Assembly (NCBI GenBank): GCA_013696945.1
Contig: JACCXQ010000333.1
Coordinates: 1-13,321, forward strand
Direction: 5' to 3'
Length of the DNA: 13,321 nucleotides
Source of the DNA: Chloroflexota bacterium
GTDB taxonomy: Bacteria > Chloroflexota > Limnocylindria > Limnocylindrales > CSP1-4
The position numbers and the translations under genes are program-made. This document shows positions 1 to 6,794 of this stretch, in pieces (within the stretch, counting starts at the first letter, position 1; each line of letters opens with the position of its first letter). The notes beneath the pieces were generated by a model that made no database searches, was not told the DNA's origin, and saw only the letters and a program-made list of their open reading frames with translations.

Positions 1-1203
1 TCCTCCCCGAAGGATGAGATCACGAGGCCGGTGTCCACGCCGTCGGGCAGCGCCGCGTGACGGGGGTCATCGAAGTCCGACGGCACGTGCCAGACGAGCC
101 CCGAGCAGTAGTCACCGAACACGTATCGTCCGATGAGCCCCGGCTGCCGACTTCCGCGGTAGACGTACCCGCCCACCACCGCGCAGGCCGGGTCGTTGCG
201 GGCATCGTGGCTGAGCTCGATGACGGGGAGGGTCGTGGCCGGCCGGTCGCAGCGCGGCGGTCGGGGATAACCCGTGTACTCGTGTGCGCCTTCGCACTTG
301 TCCCAGCCCAGGTTCGTCCCGCGGCCCGCGGCCGGACCGGGCAGGTGGCTCACCTCCTCGTAGTGGGCCTGCCCGACGTCGCCGATCCACAGATCGCCCG
401 TGAGGCGGTCGAAGCTGGCGCGCCACCCGTTGCGCAGGCCACGCGACCAGACCAGGTCATCGCCCACCGTCCCGACGTACGGGTTGTCGGCCGGAACGGC
501 GTAACGCAGCGGTCCCTCCCCGTCCGGATCGAGCGGGTCGAGTCGCAAGATCTTGCCCAGCAGGCTCTCGCGGTCCTGCGCGTTGCCCAGCGGGTCGCCC
601 ACGCCGCCGCCGTCGCCGAACGAGACGTACAGATAGCCATCGGGACCGAAGTCGAGCCAACCGCCGTTGTGGTACCCGTTACGGGGAGTCGACCACCAGG
701 AGGACCCGTCTTGTCAGCGCATCGGCGCGAAGGGCGGAGGTCCGCTGGAACTCGGCCAGCACGACATCGGCATTCTTCTCGGGGTCGCGGCTCTCGCGGG
801 AATAGACGACATAGAACCGGCCGTTCTCGATGTAGTCGGGATGGAAGGCAAGCCCGAGCAGCCCCCGTTCGGCCAGCTCCTTGCGTGGGTCGATCACGCG
901 GTCGCGGATGTCGAGGAAGACGCCGGCGTGCCGCCACTTGCCGTCCACCTTCTTCGCGACCCGGATCCGGCCCGGTTGCTCGACGATGAAGAGCCGCCTC
1001 GGATCGCCGTCGGAGGTCGCGAAGACCGGCCAGTCGAACCCGCTCAGGACGGGCTTGACCGAGATCGTGACAGCGGGACCGCTGGGAGTCCGCGATGCCA
1101 GGGACGGGGCAGGCACGATCGAGGCAAGGAGCGCCAAGCTGAACGCGGCGAGTGCGGTCATGCCGATGGCTCGGGACCGGCTCGGACGGCGGTCAAAGGC
1201 CAT
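1..1203 (-). pseudogene. PQQ-dependent sugar (glucose/sorbosone-type) dehydrogenase, frameshifted and cut by the window edge
   Basis: Secreted beta-propeller dehydrogenase of the GSDH family, which oxidises aldose sugars with PQQ as cofactor. The first part (682-1203) has a basic start, a hydrophobic signal segment (MTALAAFSLALLASIVPAPS) and the blade motif GLLGLAFHPDY. It then hits TAA at 679-681. The family continues at once in the next frame from 680 to the left edge: NGYHNGGWLDFGPDGYLYVS, SRGLRNGWR, GDVGQAHYEE, GTNLGWDKCEG and GRYVFGDYCSGLVW. The His of HNGG and the Arg-Asn of GLRN correspond to the catalytic His144 and Arg228-Asn229 region of Acinetobacter soluble glucose dehydrogenase. 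Removing one C from the CCCC at 683-686 restores one frame of about 400 visible residues, so only the last few tens are missing. I prefer ATG 1203; GTG 1242 and ATG 1161 are alternatives. It could be a true pseudogene or a sequencing error. Family assignment is firm; substrate is not known. Confidence 0.85.
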
Positions 1204-1224
1204 GGGTCCACGGTACACCGCAGC
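1162..1224 (-). repeat. Direct repeat copy B (5' end of the sugar dehydrogenase gene)
   Basis: 63 bases matching 48 of 63 positions, without gaps, to 1645-1707 by hand alignment. It encodes AVYRGPMAFDRR and then PSRSRAIG in the dehydrogenase frame, against AVYREAMAFDRG and PRPSRAIG at the end of CphA. About 15 of 20 residues are identical, in the same frame and orientation. The two copies are offset by 483 bases and flank the 114-residue gene. Confidence 0.7.
1210..1215 (-). promoter_or_regulatory. Candidate -10 element of a leaderless start for the sugar dehydrogenase
   Basis: On the minus strand TACCGT (TANNNT type) ends six bases before ATG 1203, the spacing at which transcription would begin at the start codon. 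No ribosome-binding site precedes this ATG. No convincing -35 was identified. The element lies within the repeat; the cphA copy reads TACCGC at the same place. Short motif, so chance is possible. Confidence 0.3.
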
Positions 1225-1245
1225 GGGGTCAGCCGTACCCACGCA

Positions 1246-1590
1246 TCAGCTATCGGCCACTTCCGGGTACCGGGCGATGGAGTATCCGCCGAACACCAAT
1301 GGGTCCTCGGGCTGGAAGCGGTCTGCCTTCGCGTTGTATGCGTCGAAGGCCGGGTCGTCGTCGTGCACGGTGTGGCCCGTCATACTCTTGAACTCGGCAA
1401 CGACCAGGTAGTGGCGAACGCCGTCCTTCTGGTGAGTGCCGAACGCGACGCGCGTCAACGACGCGTAGAGCAGCTCACCGGCCTTGGCGATGCGCAGCCA
1501 CGTGGGGTACTCCTCTGCCCTGAACAGCGCCTCGAACTCGTCGGCCTGCTCCTCGCGGATGCTCAGGACGATGCCGTTGATCTGGGTCAT
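1246..1590 (-). CDS. Small 114-residue protein, possibly dimeric alpha/beta-barrel (ferredoxin-like) type, unknown function
   Basis: A soluble protein of 114 residues with no signal peptide or membrane segment. It opens with a strand-like stretch (INGIVLSI), then an acidic amphipathic helix (EEQADEFEALFRAEEY), then alternating strands (ELLYASLTRVAF, HYLVVAEFKS) and an aromatic-rich end (VFGGYSIARYP). That order resembles small dimeric alpha/beta-barrel (ABM/EthD-like) proteins, but I see no residue signature that fixes a family, so the function is unknown. The ATG start is supported by a strong ribosome-binding site (GGGGAGGAG) just upstream. It begins 21 bases after the cphA stop. Its own stop is 3 bases from the GTG that could begin the next gene, and 42 bases from the preferred ATG, so it probably travels on the cphBA transcript. 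It lies between the two copies of the direct repeat described separately. Being a real gene is well supported; the fold is inference. Confidence 0.8.
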   Translation of the reverse strand: MTQINGIVLSIREEQADEFEALFRAEEYPTWLRIAKAGELLYASLTRVAFGTHQKDGVRHYLVVAEFKSMTGHTVHDDDPAFDAYNAKADRFQPEDPLVFGGYSIARYPEVADS

Positions 1591-1593
1591 GGG

Positions 1594-1602
1594 CTCCTCC
1601 CC
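1594..1602 (-). promoter_or_regulatory. Ribosome-binding site of the 114-residue gene
   Basis: GGGGAGGAG on the minus strand; its GGAGG core sits five bases before ATG 1590. It is the strongest such site in the window and occupies most of the 21-base gap after cphA. Confidence 0.8.
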
Positions 1603-1611
1603 GGCGCGCGC

Positions 1612-4485
1612 TCAACCCTCCGGTACGGCGAACTCACCGGGCGCGCCGATGGCCCGGGAGGGACGCGGCCCTCGGTCGAAGGCCATGGCTTCGCGGTAGA
1701 CGGCCGCCGAGTCATCGGCGCAGACGACGACCATGTCGCCGGGCTTCGCTCGACGCATGCCCGTGCGCGCCGCCTCGATCTCGAGGAGCACCGGTTCGGC
1801 GATCGTGCAGCGGGCCTCGCCGCGTTCCCGAGCCTCGCGCACGCCGGCGAGCACGTTGCCGGCGCTCACGCCCGGAGCGCGGCCGCGAAGGTTCGCGTCC
1901 TCGCGCACGTAGATCTCGTCGAAGGCGCGAGCGGCTATGGCGCCATAGTCACGCTGGTCGTCATCACGGCGGTCGCCGGGGATGCCGATGACACCGATCG
2001 CCCGCCCCACTCGCTTCGGGGCGGACCCATCGCCATCGCCGCTCGATGTCCCGCTCCGTCGCCGGCCGCGGCGTGACCCCTCGACCATCGACAGCTCCAC
2101 GAACTCGGCGAGCCGGCGCATCCCGTCGACGTTGTGGCAGTAGTCGATGTACACCTTGAATCCCGCGACCTCGACCTCGTTGAGCCGCCCGGGCGCCTGG
2201 AAGAAGGAAGTGCTGAAGGTGCGCAGCCCCTGGCGGATGTCGTGAAGATGCGCGCCGGTCGCCCACGCTGCGGCGGCGGCAGCGAGCGCGTTGGCGACGT
2301 TCATCCGTGCGCGGCCGCCGAACGTTGCGGGGATGAGGTGCGTGTAGATGAGCGGCATCGTCCGGCTGCCGTGGCGGAGGACGATGAGCTCTCCATCGTC
2401 GGTCTCCTGGAGCACCATCGCGGCTCCCCCCCGACCGGCGTGGCCGTCGACACGATCGAAGCCCTCCTGGCCCTTCTGTGTCTGCATCGAGAACAGCACG
2501 ACCTGGCCACGGCAGTGCCGGCCCATCCGCGCGACGAGCGCGTCATCCGCGTTCAGGACCGCGGTGCCCGACCGCGGAACGGCCTCTACCAGCACTCCCT
2601 TCACGTTTGCCAGCTGTGGCAGCGTGTCGATGCCGTGGAGCCCGAGATGGTCGCCCGACACGTTCGTGACCACTGCCACATCGTTCCGGTCGTAACCGAG
2701 CCCCTCCCGGAGGATGCCGCCGCGGGCGACCTCGAAGACGGCCGTGTCGACGATCGGGTTCTGAAGGACCATCTGGGCTGACTTCGGCCCCGACATGTCG
2801 CCCTTTTTGATCAGCCGGCCGTCGATGACGATGCCGTCCGTCGTGGTCATGCCCACCCGGCGGCCCATCAACTTCAGCACGTGGGCGATCATCCGGACCG
2901 TCGTCGTCTTCCCGTTCGTGCCGGTCACTCCCATGATCGGGATCCGAGCGTCCGAGCCCCGCGGGAAGAGCAGGTCCAGGACCGGACGCGCCACGTACTG
3001 CGGCTCGCCCTCGGTCGGATGGGAGTGCATGCGGAAGCCGGGCGCGGCGTTGACCTCGACGATGGCGCCCCCCTGCTCGCGGACGGGGATCGCGATGTCG
3101 GGGACGATGAAGTCGATGCCGGCGATGTCGAGACCCACGATGCGGGCCGCGGTCTCGGCGATCTCGACGTTCTCGGGGTGTGCCTCGAGCGTGCGATCGA
3201 TAGCCGTCCCACCGGTCGACATGTTGCCGGTGAGTGCCAGCTGGACATGCTGGTCGGCGGATGGGATGTCGTCGAGGCGAAGACCCTGCTTCTGGACGAG
3301 CTCCTCGGCTGCCTCACTGAGCTTGATCTTGGTCAGGACCTTCTCGTGGCCGATGCCGCGCCGCGGGTCGCTGTTCTCGATCTCGACCAGCTCGCGGACC
3401 GTGTGCTGACCATCACCCACCACGCTCGCCGGCACACGCTGCGCGACCGCGACCATGCGCCCGCCGATCACGAGGACACGATGGTCGTTGCCGTTGACGT
3501 ACGTCTCGACGACCACGTCCCCGCCGCGGCTCTCACTCCGGGCGAGCTCGTAGGCCTTGCGCACGTCGGCTTCGGAACGCAGGTCCAGGTTGACGCCCCG
3601 GCCGTGGTTGCCGTCGAGCGGCTTGACGACGGCCGGGTAGCCGATCGACACGGCGGCTTCCACGCAGGCCTGGGCCGAACGGACGGTGAGCGAGCGGGGG
3701 ACCGGCAGCCCGGCCGAATTCAGGAGCGCATTGGTGAGGCTCTTGTCCGACGCGATGTCGACAGCGATGGCCGGCGTGCGCGAGGTCATCGTGGCGCGGA
3801 TCCGCTGCTGGTGGACGCCCTGGCCGAGCTGAACGAGGCTGTGAGGATCCAGCCGGATCCACGGGATGTCCCGGGACACCGCCTCGTCGATGATCGCCTG
3901 CGTCGACGGGCCGAACGCCTGGCGCTCCGCGATCAAGATGAGCCGTTCCATCTCGGCGGCGAAGTCGATCGCGAACGCCGGCTCGTCCGGCGCGACGAGA
4001 TGGTTGACCAGCGCGACCGCGATCTTGCCGGCCTCGATGCCGACCTGCTCCTCCCTGAATTCGAAGATCACGTTGTATCGACCGTAGTCGCCGGTCGAGC
4101 GGGTCTTACCGATGTGGACCTCGGTCCCGGCGAGGTTCTGGAGCTCCAGCGCGATGTGCTCGGAGACGTGGCCCAGCCAGGTGCCTTCCTGTAGACGCGA
4201 GACGAAGCCGCCCCGTCGACCGAGCGAGCAGGCGTGTTCCTCGAGCGTCGGCAGGACGCCTGTCAGCGCCTCGGTGAAACCGGGGATGCGGTTGCTGGGA
4301 AACTCCTCCAGGACGCCGAGATCGACCAGGTTCCGGACGGCCGGACCGCGCGCCCAGTAGTTGGGGCCACGCAGTACTCGCGTCTCTAGGATGCGCAGCT
4401 CGGGGCGGGGGCCTCCTGCGCCTCGCGACGGATCGGGCGGTGCGGGCCGCTGGCGACGGCCAGCGGGGGCGCCGCGGACGGCCAT
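1612..4485 (-). CDS. cphA: Cyanophycin synthetase
   Basis: Builds cyanophycin from a poly-aspartate backbone with arginine side chains, using ATP, in the cytoplasm. At 957 residues it is slightly longer than the usual 870-900. Domains in order: N domain (LRGPNYW at 38-44, SNRIPGF at 64-70, GHVSEHIALELQ at 105-116); ATP-grasp domain, about 240-500, with KPLDGNHGRGV at 288-298, NSDPRRG and EVNAAPGFRMH; Mur-ligase-like domain with P-loop GVTGTNGKTT (519-528), TNVSGDHLG (607-615), APGRLN (764-769), DYCHN (781-785) and GIPGDRRDDD (834-843). All core motifs are intact, so it should be active. Two oddities: a Pro/Arg-rich extension of about 30 residues before the conserved start, and a low-complexity Arg/Gly/Ser/Asp insert at about 802-824. 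The ATG overlaps the cphB stop by one base (TGATG), which implies translational coupling. No strong ribosome-binding site precedes it, consistent with coupling. Identification is very secure. Confidence 0.97.
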   Translation of the reverse strand: MAVRGAPAGRRQRPAPPDPSRGAGGPRPELRILETRVLRGPNYWARGPAVRNLVDLGVLEEFPSNRIPGFTEALTGVLPTLEEHACSLGRRGGFVSRLQEGTWLGHVSEHIALELQNLAGTEVHIGKTRSTGDYGRYNVIFEFREEQVGIEAGKIAVALVNHLVAPDEPAFAIDFAAEMERLILIAERQAFGPSTQAIIDEAVSRDIPWIRLDPHSLVQLGQGVHQQRIRATMTSRTPAIAVDIASDKSLTNALLNSAGLPVPRSLTVRSAQACVEAAVSIGYPAVVKPLDGNHGRGVNLDLRSEADVRKAYELARSESRGGDVVVETYVNGNDHRVLVIGGRMVAVAQRVPASVVGDGQHTVRELVEIENSDPRRGIGHEKVLTKIKLSEAAEELVQKQGLRLDDIPSADQHVQLALTGNMSTGGTAIDRTLEAHPENVEIAETAARIVGLDIAGIDFIVPDIAIPVREQGGAIVEVNAAPGFRMHSHPTEGEPQYVARPVLDLLFPRGSDARIPIMGVTGTNGKTTTVRMIAHVLKLMGRRVGMTTTDGIVIDGRLIKKGDMSGPKSAQMVLQNPIVDTAVFEVARGGILREGLGYDRNDVAVVTNVSGDHLGLHGIDTLPQLANVKGVLVEAVPRSGTAVLNADDALVARMGRHCRGQVVLFSMQTQKGQEGFDRVDGHAGRGGAAMVLQETDDGELIVLRHGSRTMPLIYTHLIPATFGGRARMNVANALAAAAAAWATGAHLHDIRQGLRTFSTSFFQAPGRLNEVEVAGFKVYIDYCHNVDGMRRLAEFVELSMVEGSRRGRRRSGTSSGDGDGSAPKRVGRAIGVIGIPGDRRDDDQRDYGAIAARAFDEIYVREDANLRGRAPGVSAGNVLAGVREARERGEARCTIAEPVLLEIEAARTGMRRAKPGDMVVVCADDSAAVYREAMAFDRGPRPSRAIGAPGEFAVPEG
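1645..1707 (-). repeat. Direct repeat copy A (3' end of cphA)
   Basis: The partner of 1162-1224, located inside the last 35 codons of cphA (roughly residues 927-947). The segment follows the last conserved Mur-ligase strand (MVVVCADDS), so it is a peripheral tail that could be copied without harming the enzyme. No insertion-sequence ends or target-site duplications are visible around either copy. Confidence 0.7.
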
Positions 4486-5324
4486 CAGCTCGAGGCCAGG
4501 GTCTCGGCGCCGTCCAGGGCTCGCAGCATCGGAGCAGCGACGCGCGAGCGGCGCCGGAGGTCGAACCGGTACCCGGCCGGCAGCGAATGCAGGACGACAT
4601 TGCTGATCATCAGTGGCTTGTGCGCGCGGACCTCCCAGGCATCCGTATCCGAGCCGGCGCCATCGATGATCGTGATGCTCCGCCGCCCGATGACCTCCAT
4701 GACCATGTCGGGGCCTACGACACCGGCTGTGTCCTCGTCGACACCGATGCCGAGCAGCGATGGGTTCTGGGCGATGATCGCGAGCAGCCGCCCGAGCCGG
4801 TTGCGCTGCTGGAAGTGCTGGTCGACGATCACGCCGGGCAGTACGCCGAGGCCGGCCGCCATCTGCACCATGCGTTGCTTGGGAGTGCCACCGCTCGCGC
4901 CGAAGGCCACCATGTGCGTGCTCATCGCTGACGCGCCGGCGCTCGTGCCAGCGATGACCGCACCGAAGCGGTGGCGCTCGGCTATGGCTCGAGCCAGGTT
5001 CGTGCCGCCGATCGTGGAGGAGAGGCGGAGCTGGTTGCCGCCCGTCAGGAAGACGCCGGTCGCGTCGCTCACCAGTCGCGCCGACGTGTCGTCGTTCGCC
5101 TGCGCACGCGTGACGGCATGGACCTGCGCGACGTGCTGGACGCCGAGCTCGCCGAAGACGCGCCGATACATCTCCCCGGCCAGCGGGCCGAGTGACGAGG
5201 CGCTGCTGATGACGACGATTCGTGCGTCCTGCCCACCCGCAAGCGCGGCGAATCGGCTCAGGATCACGCGTTCCCGGATCTTGTCCTCAGCACCACCGAT
5301 GACGATGACGTGCCCTTCGGCCAC
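4485..5324 (-). CDS. cphB: Cyanophycinase (peptidase family S51)
   Basis: Hydrolyses cyanophycin to beta-Asp-Arg dipeptides inside the cell. Its 279 residues match the usual intracellular CphB length and no signal peptide is present, so it should act on stored granules rather than on external polymer. Motifs seen: N-terminal GHVIVIGGAEDK, the oxyanion/loop motif FLTGGNQLRL (92-101), nucleophile elbow GTSAGAS with Ser128, DQHF with His170, and GVDEDTA with Glu197. The spacing Ser-His 42 and His-Glu 27 equals that of the catalytic triad Ser132-His174-Glu201 of Synechocystis CphB. The start is GTG at 5322-5324, placed just before the conserved first strand, with only weak GAGG/GAG purine stretches upstream. 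The stop overlaps the cphA start, so degrading and synthesising enzymes are made from one message. The dipeptides would still need an isoaspartyl dipeptidase, which is not in this window. Highly confident. Confidence 0.96.
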   Translation of the reverse strand: MAEGHVIVIGGAEDKIRERVILSRFAALAGGQDARIVVISSASSLGPLAGEMYRRVFGELGVQHVAQVHAVTRAQANDDTSARLVSDATGVFLTGGNQLRLSSTIGGTNLARAIAERHRFGAVIAGTSAGASAMSTHMVAFGASGGTPKQRMVQMAAGLGVLPGVIVDQHFQQRNRLGRLLAIIAQNPSLLGIGVDEDTAGVVGPDMVMEVIGRRSITIIDGAGSDTDAWEVRAHKPLMISNVVLHSLPAGYRFDLRRRSRVAAPMLRALDGAETLASS

Positions 5325-5420
5325 AGACTCGACGACCTCATGGAAGAGTGTTCGGGCGAGGATACCCTTCCCGGGATCGCCCGATGCGACACGACACCGG
5401 GTCAGAGGCTGAGGTCCGCC
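5325..5420 (-). promoter_or_regulatory. Gap between sulfatase and cphB; possible cphBA promoter
   Basis: This 96-base stretch is the longest non-coding gap in the window. On the minus strand it holds TATCCT (5359-5364), a fair -10 element, without a recognisable -35. I see no stem-loop followed by a T run that would end the sulfatase message, so read-through into cphB is as likely as a separate promoter. Confidence 0.3.
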
Positions 5421-6743
5421 TTAGTCCGCCGCCGCGTCGAGCCGTGCCGCCAGGTCGTCGAGGGTCCGCCGGTACCGACTCCGTCCTGCAAGATCGTCGA
5501 GCTCCCACGGGTCGGCGGTCATGTCGTACAGGTCGCGCTCGCCGCCTTGCCACTCCACGTAATGCCAGCCCTCGGCGGTTCGCAGCGAGCGCCACGGCGG
5601 GAAGGCCGGGTCCCCGGTGGGGCGCTCGGCGAAGATGTCGCGGCCGGACGTGGCACCCATTATCTCCGGCACGATGCTTCGCCCATCGCCCGGGATGTTG
5701 CAGCCGCCGATCTCGCACAGCGTGGGCGCCATGTCGGCCATCTGCGTCATCGCCGCGCGGGTCCGTGGCGCGGATCCGACGGCGGCGTCCCATCGCACGT
5801 ACAGCGGCAGCGGTGTCGACCACGGGACCTTCTTCATCCGCTCGCGGTGGTCGCCCCAGCTCATGCCGTTGTCGGCGGTGAGGATCATCACGGTGTCGCT
5901 CCAGCGCCCCGACTTCGTGAGCGCCGCCTTCACGCGTCCGACCATCTCGTCGACCGAGAGCAGTGTCCGACAGGTGGGTCCGAGGGGCCAACCATCGCCG
6001 GGCAGCTCGGGGAACGCCTGGATGAAGCTCGGCTTGCCCGTCACGTCGTTCCAGGCGGGTGTCCGCCGCTTGCCGAGACCATCGCATCGAGCATCGGTGA
6101 GATGGCGGTCGGCGGGGTCTGGCTGCCACACGTCGCCGGCCGGCCCGCGGTGCGGACCATAGGGCGTCAACATCAGGAAGAGCGGGGCGGCGGCCGGGGC
6201 CGAAGCGATGAACCCGACCGCGGCCTCGGCGGCCACGTCCGTCGAGTAGTCGGCCGCGTCGGAGCCATGATGTTCGAGTACGCCATCGCGCCACAGATCG
6301 TAGTCGCGGTAGCCAGAGGCGATGATGGCCAGCTGGTCCCAACCAGGAGGCGTCTTGTCCGGGATGTCGGCGAGGCCGTTGAGGTACTTGCCGGCGATCG
6401 CGGTGTGGTAGCCGGCCGAGTCGAGCTTCGTGGCGATCGTCCTCGATGGGTCGAACCGAGTGCCGTCGTTCTCGATCACGCCGTGGTGGTGATCGTAAAG
6501 CCCGGTCAGGAACGTGGCGCGGCCCGGACAACAGAGCGGGTCGTTCCCGTAGTGGTCGGTGAAACGGAGCCCCCGGCCCCAGACGGAACGCATCTGGGGC
6601 AGCCGCTCGAGGAGCCCGGGCACCGCGTCGGCAGCGACATCATCGAGCATCACGACGACGATGTTCGGGCGCGTGTCGGCCGCTGCTGCCGGCGCCGGTA
6701 GCAACAGCGCCCCCGCAAGCGCGAGCGTGATGACGAGCTTCAT
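5421..6743 (-). CDS. Secreted type I sulfatase (formylglycine-dependent)
   Basis: Hydrolyses a sulfate ester of an unknown, probably carbohydrate, substrate outside the cytoplasm. The 440 residues begin with a clear signal peptide (hydrophobic to about residue 20, ending PAAAAD). The mature protein starts with the metal-binding strand PNIVVVMLDD (Asp34, Asp35). The sulfatase signature CCPGR (71-75) fits C-x-P-x-R, so Cys71 should become formylglycine. Other expected active-site elements are present: GKY with Lys119, YGPHRGP with His198, and TADNG with Asp291-Asn292. The C-terminus has the usual ERDLYDMTADPWELDDL segment. The overall layout resembles N-acetylglucosamine-6-sulfatase-like members, but substrate cannot be read from motifs. 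ATG is supported by AAGGGGGG six bases upstream. It lies 96 bases upstream of cphB on the same strand and is divergent from the membrane protein at 6795. A formylglycine-generating enzyme must be encoded elsewhere for activity. Confidence 0.93.
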   Translation of the reverse strand: MKLVITLALAGALLLPAPAAAADTRPNIVVVMLDDVAADAVPGLLERLPQMRSVWGRGLRFTDHYGNDPLCCPGRATFLTGLYDHHHGVIENDGTRFDPSRTIATKLDSAGYHTAIAGKYLNGLADIPDKTPPGWDQLAIIASGYRDYDLWRDGVLEHHGSDAADYSTDVAAEAAVGFIASAPAAAPLFLMLTPYGPHRGPAGDVWQPDPADRHLTDARCDGLGKRRTPAWNDVTGKPSFIQAFPELPGDGWPLGPTCRTLLSVDEMVGRVKAALTKSGRWSDTVMILTADNGMSWGDHRERMKKVPWSTPLPLYVRWDAAVGSAPRTRAAMTQMADMAPTLCEIGGCNIPGDGRSIVPEIMGATSGRDIFAERPTGDPAFPPWRSLRTAEGWHYVEWQGGERDLYDMTADPWELDDLAGRSRYRRTLDDLAARLDAAAD

Positions 6744-6749
6744 GGCGTT

Positions 6750-6757
6750 CCCCCCTT
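6750..6757 (-). promoter_or_regulatory. Ribosome-binding site of the sulfatase gene
   Basis: AAGGGGGG on the minus strand, six bases before ATG 6743. It fixes the start that gives a complete signal peptide. Confidence 0.7.
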
Positions 6758-6782
6758 GCCCGATCGTCGAGCCCCGTCAGGC

Positions 6783-6788
6783 TAGCAT
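6783..6788 (+). promoter_or_regulatory. Candidate -10 element of a leaderless start for the GT87-type gene
   Basis: TAGCAT ends six bases before ATG 6795. With a start of transcription about seven bases downstream, the message would begin at the start codon itself, which explains the lack of a ribosome-binding site. A TTGCCC at 6756-6761 is too far away (21 bases) for a standard -35. The whole divergent gap (6744-6794) is only 51 bases and must also hold the sulfatase promoter. Confidence 0.35.
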
Positions 6789-6794
6789 GCTCTC

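Noticed and set aside
679..690. Programmed +1 frameshifting in the sugar dehydrogenase gene
   Set aside because: The codon before the stop is CCG and the shifted codon would be CGT, so tRNA re-pairing is poor. There is no visible stimulatory element. A plain one-base indel is simpler.
2881..4194. Long plus-strand frames opposite cphA (also 667-2076 and 5310-6701)
   Set aside because: They are mirror frames of well-identified minus-strand genes, with no family motifs and no start context.
5385..5395. Small inverted repeat in the sulfatase-cphB gap (ATCG..CGAT type)
   Set aside because: The stem is only four base pairs and no T run follows, so it is not a credible terminator.
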